In this document: piece by piece, positions 47,528 to 58,022 of the stretch
Layout: every line of letters starts with the position of its first letter
How positions within the stretch are numbered: the first letter of the stretch is position 1
Assembly: GCA_018340805.1 (NCBI GenBank)
Contig: JACMZG010001913.1
Span: 32,765,257-32,829,256 of the forward strand
Direction of reading: 5' to 3'
From: Microvelia longipes
Lineage: Eukaryota; Arthropoda; Insecta; Hemiptera; Veliidae
DNA length: 64,000 nucleotides
Made by a program: the position numbers and the translations under genes
Notes under the pieces: generated by a model
What the model saw: the letters and a program-made list of their open reading frames with translations, nothing else
Told to the model about the DNA's origin: nothing
The model's database searches: none

Positions 47528-47822
47528 TGGTGGAAGTTTACACCGAAAATCGGGGTAAGTGACATCACACCATGTAGTATGTATATGGAGGACTGTAACC
47601 ATAAACAAGCGGTTAGCGGATACTTTAAAAAAGAACGAGGCGGTACCTGTTGGTTAGCGGCGGGCGGAGAGCTAGGCTCGAGTATGTATAGCGTTAAGAC
47701 GCACACGCACACTGCTTTTTCTTGTATTTTCACCTTTCTTCCGTACATGAACGTTGACGCACAACAGTAAACAATTATTATCTGAACGGTTTAACTCCGT
47801 ATTATTTATAATTATTTTACCA
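47528..47822 (-). repeat. BEL/Pao 5' LTR
   Basis: 295 bp with the same TGGTGGAAG and TTTTACCA ends as 41108-41410. Differences are confined to the last 110 bp and are mostly 1-2 base deletions (for example GTTGACGCAC versus GTTGACCGCAC). The element's own promoter and transcription start should lie here. Confidence 0.95.
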
Positions 47823-47827
47823 TTACT
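47823..47827. repeat. BEL/Pao target-site duplication, right copy
   Basis: TTACT, identical to 41103-41107. Confidence 0.9.
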
Positions 47828-48676
47828 AAGCAGTTAATTTCAAAGATTTGTGAACTATTTTTTTAAATTTGCAGCTTAATTTTCTAGCGGTACCAAGCCA
47901 AAGAAAAATTTACACTAAGGTAAATTAATTACATAAGGTACAAAGAGCCTTTCCACAAAATTCACTATTTTGGATTAAATAATTATGAATTGAATAATTT
48001 TTGGATATCTATCTATCCCATTAAATAAAGGTAATAAAAAATATTTTAGAAATCCCCTCTCTCTTCATTCTTGAGTTCCCGATTGGAGACTTAGCATAAC
48101 CATTAACAGTCTTTATTTCCCCAATTTCAATAAAATGACAATGAAATGAATGTAGCTATGACAAGCGACAGGTACAATGGACCCACATACGAGGTCTAAG
48201 TACCTAGGAAATTATTTCCTCCAGAATTTAATTAATAAATGACAAGCGAGCCGAAGAAAAATTTTCTATTTAAAAAAGTATATCCTTGATTTAATGAATT
48301 TGATCATGAATTTTGTTAAGTGGTGAGTCCCCTAACTCCCCTGTCTATCCCAAATTTGTTGTTTATCGCATTTGTTCTCGTATAAGAAAACAAAGACCTT
48401 TTTAAGGCTGCATTGCTACAATAAAGGCACGCATTGTTCTTGAAATAAAATAAATTAACCTTTTGTAAAGTCGGATGCAACTTCACATCTCCTATCTGCG
48501 TGTACATGTTATTTGCCTCGTTTCATTTTAAGTGAGATGTATATTTTTATTATTGCTCCTAGCTTCTTTCATCGCCTCTTTACGACTTGTCGCCCTCTTT
48601 ATTACCCCCTCCTCGCCGTCTTAGACTTTTTCATTGCTTTCAAGGGGGACGATATCGCCCACGTTGAGCACCACTG

Positions 48677-48684
48677 ATTTAATG
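48677..48684. repeat. hAT target-site duplication, right copy
   Basis: ATTTAATG, directly outside the right terminus CACTG and identical to 40964-40971. Confidence 0.85.
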
Positions 48685-49019
48685 TGCCCATTTTTCTTAT
48701 TTCTATAGATCAAGCCATAAGGAATGAAGTCAATGGCGAAAGGATGTTTAAAACGGAGAAACGCTTTATGTCACTGTCAAGATAATATCAGAATAATCTA
48801 GAACTTCTTTAACCAGAAGTTGGATAAAGATATTGCAAAAACTTTCGTAATTCTCAGGTCAAGACAAGGAAGTACCGTAACACTCGTTTTTTTAAATCAT
48901 TGATTATTTTGTTGTAGAACCTTGGCAGTGTTTGTCAGCTGGAGGTTCGTTGAACTTGGGATGTAGGTCAGGATATTGAGTTGTCTCCCTACCCTGCCGA
49001 GTTCGTTCACCCAGAGGAT
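48685..49019. other. Unannotated stretch
   Basis: No supported gene. The minus-strand frame 48897-49103 is not recognised. Confidence 0.35.
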
Positions 49020-49059
49020 GTCCTCAGCACCCATCCAGGTACCTTTACAAAGCTTCCCA

Positions 49060-49220
49060 CTCCTCCGGATCGTAGGGAAGCAAAAGTATGCTATCTGGGA
49101 CACTTCCTATCTCTAACTCATTTTATACCTTTAATACCGATTTCAACTCTTTTAACAACCCATATTTTCTTAAAGTTATTTTTTGCTGATGACCTAAAGA
49201 TACTGAGATTTTCTGCTTGA
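49060..49220 (+). pseudogene. Possible LINE reverse transcriptase fragment
   Basis: The frame ending at 49220 reads ISTLLTTHIFLKLFFADDLK near its end. This resembles the FADDLK active-site block of Jockey-like LINE reverse transcriptases, preceded in another frame by a G-T-L-P...F-T-F-N-T-D-F stretch that recalls GxLxPLLFxLFINDI. It is very short, frameshifted and followed by two stops. It could be chance. Confidence 0.35.
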
Positions 49221-49759
49221 TGATTTTTTACCTTTAGAGGCTTAAATGCTTTAGATTTCTTCTCTACTAAGCTTTGGATTCATAGTAGATTATAAAGGGA
49301 TACCTATTTAATCCTTTAATTGGCATAAGCGACTTTAGCCTGTCAATAAGAGGAAAACTATGTAAATACAATACTTTTTGTGATCAGGAGGTTTGAGAAG
49401 CTCAGTACAGCATTCCCTCCAGCATTCTCTCTTTAGTATTAGAATATGATGAGTCTTATCTTACGTTATTTTATAAATCATTCTTTAACAATTTTTTATC
49501 AGATAATGACGCTTATGAATGTTGCTTGAGTACTATTTTAGCGATTTAAAAATACTTTGCTAATAAGGCCACCTGCATGAAAGAAGCTTAGGTGGGCGAG
49601 GAGTCAATGAATTATGAAAATAGACAAAGAAATTCGAAATGTTTCCGAGCTGATGTCAATGTTACCTCACAGTTTTCTAATTTTTACTATCATTTTATAA
49701 ATCATTTACAATTTTCCCCACTTAACTTTTTCCCAACATTTAAAAGAATTTGAAAAAAT
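49221..49759. other. Unannotated stretch
   Basis: No supported gene. AATGACGCTTATGAATGTTG at 49505-49524 resembles family D in reverse orientation. Confidence 0.35.
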
Positions 49760-49975
49760 TGGGTATAGGGTACCTTGGTACTTTCCTCACATCTTCTGAC
49801 TCACTTCGCTTGTCCTGAAAATAACATAATTATCAAATGCTTGAGGCAGTATTACTTCGGACTCACTACGCTCGACCTAAGAATAAACTTGTTATCCAAA
49901 GCCTTTAGAGTGTTATGACCTCGGACTAGGTTCGCTTTTCCGCCTCAGAATGTCATGATTACTTGAGTAAGGATT
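49760..49975 (+). repeat. Family A 5' fragment with three GC modules
   Basis: GGGTATAGGGTACCTTGGTA, then three modules spaced about 65 bp apart: TGACTCACTTCGCTTGTCCT, CGGACTCACTACGCTCGACC and CGGACTAGGTTCGCTTTTCC. Each is followed by RAATAA-like sequence. Confidence 0.6.
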
Positions 49976-50299
49976 ATGAAAACATCTAAGTCCCGCAGAC
50001 CCCTATCTTTTTTCACCTCTCCTTCCCCAGTTAATCTGTAACATACACAAAAATGTATTACTAACAATTAAACAATTATGAGTGTTAACAATTTATCACA
50101 GTAAACACTCATGATTCATTCATAATGTTTGATAGCCTAAGTAAAACGCGATAATTTGTCCAATTACTATTTCTTTTATAGTTTTTGATTTATTTTTTTA
50201 ACAAAGATATAAATCAACGCTCTTTATTTAAAATAAATCAAATTGAATATCAGTAGTTGATACAAACCTTCACTTTTCCGTGTTCTTTCTCACAAAATC
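49976..50299. other. Unannotated stretch
   Basis: No supported gene. AGTGTTAACAATTTATCACA and GTAAACACTCATGATT suggest a short inverted repeat around 50078-50115. Confidence 0.35.
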
Positions 50300-51130
50300 A
50301 GGTACAGGGTACCTCGGAACTCTTTCCTAATCACATCCGGATTTGCTATACTCATTCTCCCAACTTCGGACTCGCTTCGCTCGTCCTCATAATATAAAAA
50401 TAACCAAATTTATACTGCAACACGTCTTCGGACGCGTTGTACTTATAGTTAATACATTTGTTAAATTCCCAGCGGTCACTTATCGAGGCACAGATAACGC
50501 TCAATGCTGCTTAACCTATATGATCCAACAAAAACATAAAAATACTTATGGTATTTTAAACGAAACTTATACATATTTATTATGTAAAGAGATACGCTTG
50601 TACCAAATGTCAGCTCAATTTGATTATTTTCCGATTTGTATTTTTAAAAGAAGTACTCTAGTAATTCGATAAAAAAATAAACTAATGCTAATAGTAAGAT
50701 TAAACATGCGACATATGTTATATATTTTTAAAGTGATGATTAATATCAAAATGAAATTTTGGTGGAAGATTCAATGGAAACATCTATGATGTTATTTTTC
50801 ACACTTTTTTCGTATGAATGTCATACGAAAAGATGTACATTTTTCACATTTTTTATTTTTCCCGATTTTTTTTAATTTTTGACCCACTGAAGTAGGTTGT
50901 TGTAGTTGGAAAAATATCATCAATCCAGACAGAACTACTAAAGTTAAATTCTGATTTTTCTAGTAAGTTTCAACTCTCTTGCGTAAACACAGCGAGAGTT
51001 AATCGTGACACAGGCAGACTGAGGGCACGAAGGAAACCACTCAGAACGTCATAAAAATGCCTGAAACGGATAATTATGATATTACATCAGTCTCAGATTT
51101 TAATGGTGAACACGATAAAAGTAAAAAGTT
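50300..51130 (+). mobile_element. Dispersed family A, full-length but diverged copy
   Basis: GGTACAGGGTACCTCGGAAC, CACATCCGGATTTGCTATAC, TCGGACTCGCTTCGCTCGTC, GCAACACGTCTTCGGACGCG, TATGATCCAACAAAAAC, TTTATTATGTAAAGAGATAC, AAACTAATGCTAATAGTAAG, TTTCAACTCTCTTGCGTAAA, GAAACCACTCAGAACGTC, TGAAACGGATAATTATGATA. The terminal hairpin is lost or decayed (GAACACGATAAAAGTAAAAAG). The 109-codon frame in it is a by-product. Confidence 0.7.
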
Positions 51131-52799
51131 GATCCATAACCTAATATTTTAAATATATAATCCATATTGATTTAAATGTCTCCTACTGTAATGAGAAAAA
51201 AAGTGAAGGCATTTGGAAAATGATGATCCAAATGGTAACACTCCTTAATTTTCTCTAAGTCCTTTTTTCCACTAAGTTTTGACGAGGCTGTCTAGACGTC
51301 GAGGGAGCAAGAAGTTTCTTCCAGACGACTTGTGTTCGTAAATTGCTAAAGTACATCTAGACTCAAGTGAATTGCTTCTAGCTGAGGTTAGATTGACTTA
51401 ATTATGTATATTAAACCTGTTTCGTAAATAATTTAAGCTGAAATTATTAAAATATTCCATTTTAATGCTCCTTGACTATGACACTATTAGCACCTGATTA
51501 ACACATAGAAACAGTACGCAAAGTCTAATATAAGACCTAATTTTAGGCTTAAATCCACTGCAGTGATCTATTGCTAAATTTGATATCCACCCTGTAAACT
51601 AATTTTATCACCCAAGTTAAAATATTTAGGGCCCCATTATCCTTTCCTGTAGAAGGTCTAGATTTAGTACCGCATAATTGTAAGTTACCTAACCTGTCTG
51701 TTTCAGATTAACCCAAGTAAAGGTTATAATTTAAATTAAGTTCTTTTTAGTTCAATTATACATCCGAGTGAAAGAATGGTGGTTCGTATAAAAGATAAAA
51801 GTTTATAAATAGACGGCCGAAGCGGTATTCATTAACTTTTGTCCCACTTATTTCTTTGAGTGTACTTGTTCGGTACATTCACGTACGTGTGTGTAAGAGG
51901 TATACACTGTCTACATAAATATGTGTAGGAAACCCTGTACATGTGAGTGTAAGAGTGAGGTACACATTGGGATAGCATATTCCTGAAAGTAGTAACAGGT
52001 CATTCAACTCCCCTGTTTATTAGTATTATATACTTAGTATCTTTTTATCCAGAATATTTCTATTAAAAAGTCAAAAGATTACGTAGTTTGGTTCAATAAA
52101 AAATCTTTTTTGAGGGTCGGGCCTCTAAGATATATTTGGCGGGGGATGTCAGAACATCATTTTTTGACTGATATCCGTTTCAGACCAGAATAATTAGTTC
52201 GGTACTATAAATAAATGGGATTGGTTTGAACCCAAAACATCGACCCAGTGGATTCGTCCCATACAGAGATCGAACCATAGATCTCAAGGAATTAGTGAAA
52301 TTTTATTTTCTATCTGTGTTTTATTGCAATCTTTTGTTTCATTTCTTTCTTATACTACAATACCAGGGTACAATATCTAAACATAGAGAGAAATAATTTG
52401 AAAATTTAAATAACCCTTTTTAGAAGAAATTCCATTTTTTTAATCTATTTAGATAAATGATTCCTAATGATAGGTTGAAGTACTCTAAGAATAGGCCAAC
52501 CTAAATAGTCATAACTGGTCCAAGCTAGACCTAAAATTCCTTTTGCTCTTTAGCCGGAAACTATTAGTTGAAATTTCGTTTTCCAGAATAATTTTGTTGA
52601 GAAATTGAGACTTGTCAAATGAACAACACATCAAACGAGTTGTATATTCATGTTAAATGAATCAGGTAATCAGTCATCCGCGAAAACATTTATGTACAAA
52701 TCTTCTTATGGTTTTTTAGAACCGAATTGGTTCGGAATAACCAAAAAGCCTTAATAAAAAGTAAATTAAAAAATAGATCTTTATATATTCAACCAACTT
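51131..52799. other. Unannotated stretch
   Basis: No supported gene or repeat was seen. Confidence 0.4.
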
Positions 52800-53000
52800 C
52801 AAAAAGTCGGTAAAGGGTACTCTCTTCCTTACAACTTCGGACTTGCAGTTTTCTTCTTTAAACACTCACGATTATTCAAAGGATAAAGTGCAATTTCATC
52901 GTGCTTGCTTCGCTTAACCTCAGGATATAATATTGACCCTAGGCTAAAATATTATGACTTTGAGCTTGCTTCACTCGTCCATAAAATGCCTTGACTAACC
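52800..53000 (+). repeat. Family A 5' fragment
   Basis: GGTAAAGGGTACTCTCTTCC, CAACTTCGGACTTGC, CGTGCTTGCTTCGCTTAACC, TGAGCTTGCTTCACTCGTCC. Two or three decayed GC modules are present. Confidence 0.5.
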
Positions 53001-53899
53001 AAAGTAGATTTGTAAAGATCCAGAAAGAAATGAAAAACGGTCTAAAATTAAAGCGAAGTGATAATTTTTTATGCATGAAACAAAATAATTTTTCTTCCGC
53101 TAGATCAATTTGGCTGGTAAAACTATAATCCAAATTAGTTCTGGATGTTTAAATGGACTTATGTAACTATATATAAATGGGATTATAAGGAGTGCCTAAA
53201 TCTGTAATTAAATTATTAGAATATCGATTTGAAAATTATGAAAACTCGTTTAATCAAGTTTTCAGGTCATAAAAGTTCTTAAAGGGTAGACATATTATGA
53301 AATCTCAGGTTTCACATTTTTAGGGTGAACGCATTATTTTTAATACTCACGGCAGAAGGTGTGGGAAAAAATAATTGTCTAAAATTAAATATTATTATAA
53401 AATAATCAAAAAAGAAAAGGGGTTTGACATATTAAAAAAATGTAACGCAAAGTTGAAAATTTAAAAAAAAAAAATATTATAAAATGGTATTATCTTTTGA
53501 AGAACATAAAATTTGATGGTCATAAAATAATTTGTCAAATGATTAGGTTCAGGAAGAGACCATGGTCAAAAATACAGTGGTTCACAGTATTTTTAAATGG
53601 TAAATATTGACCGTAATCATCGTAATTATTTGTAATAAAATATTAGTAGTGAATCCTGAACCCTGGGTTACGAAATATTTGAGAAAATTAGCCACTCAAT
53701 TTTCGGAGGTACTCATATCTATATTTAAGTTATGATTTACGTACCTCTTTTATTTTTTGTAGGTAATTAGTATACCTAGTATAACAAATATACACTAGCA
53801 GCTTAACTTTAATCATAGATTCAATCAATAGGATAAATAATTACGAGAAGTAAGTTTATCTTCAAGAGGCCACTTATGGTAATTCCAAGATTTTTGACC
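53001..53899. other. Unannotated stretch
   Basis: No supported gene or repeat was seen. Confidence 0.4.
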
Positions 53900-54045
53900 C
53901 TAATTTGAGGTCATCGACGTAGACGAAATATGGTCTAACTAAGCTGAAACCGGTCTTAATGATGAAAACAGAGTCTCTGCACTAATAATATATATTTGAC
54001 ATAGCTAGCTTTCAATATTAACAGATCATTATCAGTGCCTAACCA
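53900..54045 (-). mobile_element. Penelope-like 3' relic with hammerhead remnant
   Basis: On the minus strand TTTGTTGGTTAGGCA, CTGATAA (54035-54029), TGATCTGTTAATATT, GAAA (54013-54010), GCTAGC and TATGTC appear in the same order as at 8915-8962. Here GAAA is intact but CTGATGA is CTGATAA. TGTC pairs with GGCA as stem I (one wobble). Downstream CAAATATATATTATTAGTGC and AGAGACTCTGTTTTC continue the family. Confidence 0.5.
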
Positions 54046-54098
54046 ACAAAGTAAAAATATATCACATAAAGTTTTATGTGATAAATTTTTACTTTGTT
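54045..54098. repeat. Near-perfect 26-bp palindrome
   Basis: AACAAAGTAAAAATATATCA + CATAAA pairs with 54073-54098 with one mismatch and a 2-nt loop. Confidence 0.8.
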
Positions 54099-54374
54099 AA
54101 AAAATATCACAAAAGAAGGAGAAATAAAAAAAATATCACAAAATTTATAAGGAGTACTAAAAAAACCTTATGATGTTGTCAAAATTTAAAAATAGTATTA
54201 AATCAAAAGAGTGTTGTATGCTCATTTACTCTACTTATTAAGACCAAATAAGAAAAAAAAGAGTTGTGGAGCTTCAAGTAATGAAATAAAACAGAAATAT
54301 AGATATTAAATATAGAAATTCTTGTGGAAAAGACGGAATTTGTAGTTTGATGTTATGGGTAATCCACAGCGTAG

Positions 54375-54440
54375 TAATGTACCAACCAACCAAACAGAGT
54401 CCTCTCCACTAATGATGTATATTTGACATAGCCAGCTTTC
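54375..54440 (-). repeat. Second Penelope-like 3' relic
   Basis: Minus strand: GATTGAAAGCTGGCTATGTC, AAATATACATCATTAGTGG, AGAGGACTCTGTT. This matches the downstream part of 53940-54013. The CTGATGA half is missing. Confidence 0.5.
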
Positions 54441-55989
54441 AATCTTTAAATAAATTTTTAAAAAATAGAAAATACAATATCAAATAAAAACAAACATAAC
54501 CTGACTTACAGTGTTGTTAGAGTAGAAATGTTTGTTTCTTAAAAGAAGGGATTTGTTTTTATTAAAAAAGAGGGTTGAAAGCATTGAGATTTTGGCGGGC
54601 TGTCAAATGACTTTAGCAGTGTGTTATACAATTTTTTACAGAGTGTTTTGCAGTTTTACGTCACGTCAGGAAAGTATCCAATAAGATGTCGCTACGCAAT
54701 AACATAATTCTAAAGGAAAATTTAGCTTATAACAAATAAATTGTAAAATACCATAAGTTAAAGCGATAATAAGCTTTAAAGGTAGTGAATTATGGTTATT
54801 TCAATATTAAAAGTTGACCGAAAGTCGCCTCTCTCGAAAATGTTAAACCATTATGCATAAGGGACAAAAAATGTTTGTGGTGTAGTGAACTTCGGTTGTC
54901 GGTATTTTGTTGGGATTTTTTTTAAACGAAGTTCTTTATTAATAATGTAATAAGAATTATATTTATAACACATAGAAATCAATAAGATGCATACTACTAT
55001 AGGCCTGAAGGCCTTCACTACAGGAGGGAATCACTGCCAAAAGTGTAAAGATTTGGCATTTTAACTGAAAATTGAAGCTATAATTTTAACATTAGAAAGA
55101 ATGCTTCAAGAGTATAAGGAAAAGTAAAAAAATCAGTGTTACTTTTTTCTTAAAGTCCCAAATCACATTACTTAAACAGGTAATTTGATGAATGATTTCT
55201 GCCCTTCAACCAAAAATAAGGGATTTTTAATCTTGGTAATATCTTTCTTATGTATTTTGGTACTATTTACGCTAAAATAGGGGTCATAGTCAAAACTTGT
55301 AAACAAGGCATTTATTCCAAGAACCCTAAAAAAATGTCCTTACAAAACCTGATATATATGTTCCAATTTGCTTGTTTCTATTTTTTCCTAAAACTTGGTG
55401 TTGCATATGGGAGACCGTAAGTTATCTGCACCACTAAAGTATCTTAAAAGTATCTTTTACTCAAAAAAAAACTTTCTGTATAATTTTTATTAATTTACGA
55501 ACGTCTTAAGGTTCCAAATTTAAGAGGAGGGGGATTGCGGCCCACCCTTTAGGAATCTTGATATGATCAGTGGCGTCAGAATAACATTCTGATTTTGAAT
55601 GAGATCGTAAATCCTCGCACTTTCAAGACCTGTTCTAATCAATTTTTTTTGGAACATGTTTTATTGAATATAGATAAAATCTTCCGTAACCTGTATTACA
55701 ACTTAAATATTCAAAAAGTTCCTAAACGAAAACATTGAATTTTTATAAAAATAAACCTCTTAAAAGATTTATTTAGGTCGTTAAGTGGTGGGAATATATT
55801 AACTATTACTAATATCTACTGACTCATACCTCTAACACGACGTTAAGTAAAAAACTGACACACAAGTCCAATCGACGCTATTCAACGAAATAAAACTTTA
55901 GGAGAGAAAGTGGCCTTATTCATTTTATGACTAACACCTTATAGTCATAGTTATTAAATAAAAATTCATCCAAGGTGGCGTTAAATAAA
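54441..55989. other. Unannotated stretch
   Basis: No supported gene or repeat was seen. Confidence 0.4.
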
Positions 55990-55994
55990 ACATA

Positions 55995-56045
<51 letters not shown>

Positions 56046-56083
56046 TATATAGTATATATAATATATATATATATTATATATGA
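55990..56083. repeat. TA-rich microsatellite, interrupted
   Basis: TA runs broken by ATTATA, TATAGTATA and similar interruptions. Confidence 0.95.
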
Positions 56084-57565
56084 ATATATATTGCGCTGTG
56101 TGTGCATCTGTAAAAATTAAAGTTAAGTACCTGTCTTGATTGCCTCTAGTTTGGTAGCGCATTAGAAATGTTTTGTGGTAAGAAATTTATCTGCAGTGAT
56201 GTGGGTGAAAATGTGCGTTTTCGTCCTGCTCTTCGACGATTGCATCCTACAACTTGTACTTAAATCTAGAGTTTTAACATAGGCCTTGCTTTGCCTGAAG
56301 CAAGGCAAAGCAAGGAGTTAACCGATACAGTTATTTAATCTTCGGAGCTGCGGGTCTTGGGCAAAGTGAGTTTTGTTGTGCCAAACAAGTAAGTATCATT
56401 TTTAACTTGCTTAAAGAATCCTTTAACCCTTCACACCCGGCCACAAGTACATGTACAGGGATTTACCGGTACATTAAATACCTTTACAGTACTTACACTA
56501 CAGAAGGAAAAACCACCAATAATCTACAGAAAGAAAGACCAGGATTATGTTTTCTTTGTACTATTAGAAACCTTTAACATTATATAACATAGATACTGTT
56601 ATATATATTTATAACATAAAACAAACAAGACCTCGAAAAGTGGTCTTTTATTATTTCGTTTTATAAGATGATAAGATGACTCAAATATTAAAATTACAAA
56701 TTTATTTGAAATTTTCAATTTAGCAAAGGTGTGGAATGAGAGAGAATATTCCCAGCAGTGTTTGTATCTCTATTATTATTTCTAAAATTTAAAATAATTA
56801 TTTTATAGACCCTAAGTCTTTTGGATAAAAAGCCTTATAAAATCAATATTAAAAAACGCTATCGGACTGCACAATGCTGCCCAGGATCATGGATTTAAGG
56901 AGGAAAGCCTAACGTTCTGGCTATAAACACCGAAGAATCTAACACTTGATCGTTATGCTTTATCCCGCATAAATCATACCTGGTAATGCATTGTTATGCG
57001 GTACCTACGCAAAATATAAAATTTCCTATTGTGAAATCTTGGCAGTGTCTCTGCCAAGTTTAGTTTGAAGGATGGTACTGGCGTATTATATTTTAGAGAA
57101 AGCATCTCTAATCTATTTTCACCCCTTCGTAGCTTTTTTAGATCAATAAAATTTATAATTTATAAATTTTACATTAATAGATTATGATAAATTGAGTCAA
57201 TCTTAAAAATTTCATTTCGTTACCATCTTTAGTTTATTAGATACGGAGCCTTAAAGTTAGACGCTTTTGATTTTTACTCACTCACTCATTAATCATAAAT
57301 CTTATGCCCTCGTAGACTCAAGCAATCTATAGAAAACCCTATTTTAATAATCCATAAATAATTATAAAATTCTATTTTGTTTAGTTACTTCTAGTTAATA
57401 TTCAATTAAAGATGAATCTTAATCCATACATTAAATTTTAAATACAATGAAAACTATTGGCTATTATAGCGCTACCTAGCAGAGAATTCAAACACTAAGA
57501 ATTTGAGATTGTAGGTTAACTTCTTCCAATGTTTATTCATACATGTTTTTTTAATAATAATTTCT
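56084..57565. other. Unannotated apart from a perfect hairpin
   Basis: No supported gene. CCTTGCTTTGCCT (56284-56296) pairs perfectly with 56303-56315 across a 6-nt loop. Confidence 0.45.
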
Positions 57566-58022
57566 TTTATAGTTACACTGCATTCTATCAAATACATAGA
57601 TGCTTTATAGTTAAACTAAATTCTATCAGCAAATACATAGATGCATTATAGTTAAACTACATTCTATCAGCAAATACATAGATGCTTTATAGTTAAACTA
57701 AATTCTAGAATGGCATTATAGTTAAACTAATCTATCAGCAAATACATAGATCTTTATAGTTAAACTACATTCTATCAGAAAATACATAGATGCATTATAG
57801 TTAAACTACATTCTATCAGCAAAACATAGATGCTTATAGTTAAACTAAATTCTATCAGCAAATACATAGATGCATTATAGTTAAACTACATTATCAAAAT
57901 AACCTTTATAGTTAAACTACATTCTATCAGCAAATACATAGATGCTTTATAGTTAAACTACATTATATCAGCAAATACATAGATGCCTTATAGTTAAACT
58001 ACATTCTATCACATACATAAAT
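57566..58022. repeat. 41-bp satellite, about 11 units
   Basis: The unit TTTATAGTTAAACTACATTC + TATCAGCAAATACATAGATG + C repeats head to tail. Several units carry small deletions, and one lacks most of the second half. Confidence 0.9.

Larger units (their letters stand above)
41108..47822 (-). mobile_element. BEL/Pao LTR retrotransposon, full structure but defective
   Basis: 6715 bp in minus orientation, with two LTRs, a 5-bp TTACT duplication and the order gag, protease, RT, RNase H, integrase. Diagnostic family features are the gag DWPEFRD motif, the CxxC-rich knuckles, LIGADLF after the protease, YDPLGFLSP between RT and RNase H, SDASERGYGCVIYLR in RNase H, and an HHCC integrase. No envelope gene is present. 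The frame is broken many times and part of integrase is deleted, so this copy cannot move by itself. Confidence 0.95.
40972..48676. mobile_element. hAT DNA transposon, interrupted by a BEL/Pao element
   Basis: The left terminus CAGTGCCTCTCAACC and the complement of the right terminus, CAGTGGTGCTCAACG, match each other and the typical hAT end CAGNGNNCTCAA. The 8-bp ATTTAATG duplication flanks both. Removing the BEL/Pao insertion and one TTACT leaves about 985 bp (40972-41107 plus 47828-48676), too short for a full transposase. I recognise no transposase residues in it, so it is a non-autonomous derivative that predates the retrotransposon. Confidence 0.85.

Noticed and set aside
52225..52300. 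Box B-like ATGGTTCGATCTC on the minus strand
   Set aside because: No box A or acceptor pairing at the expected distance.
55565..55600. CAGTGGCGTCAGAATAAC as a possible transposon terminus
   Set aside because: No inverted partner or target duplication was found nearby.
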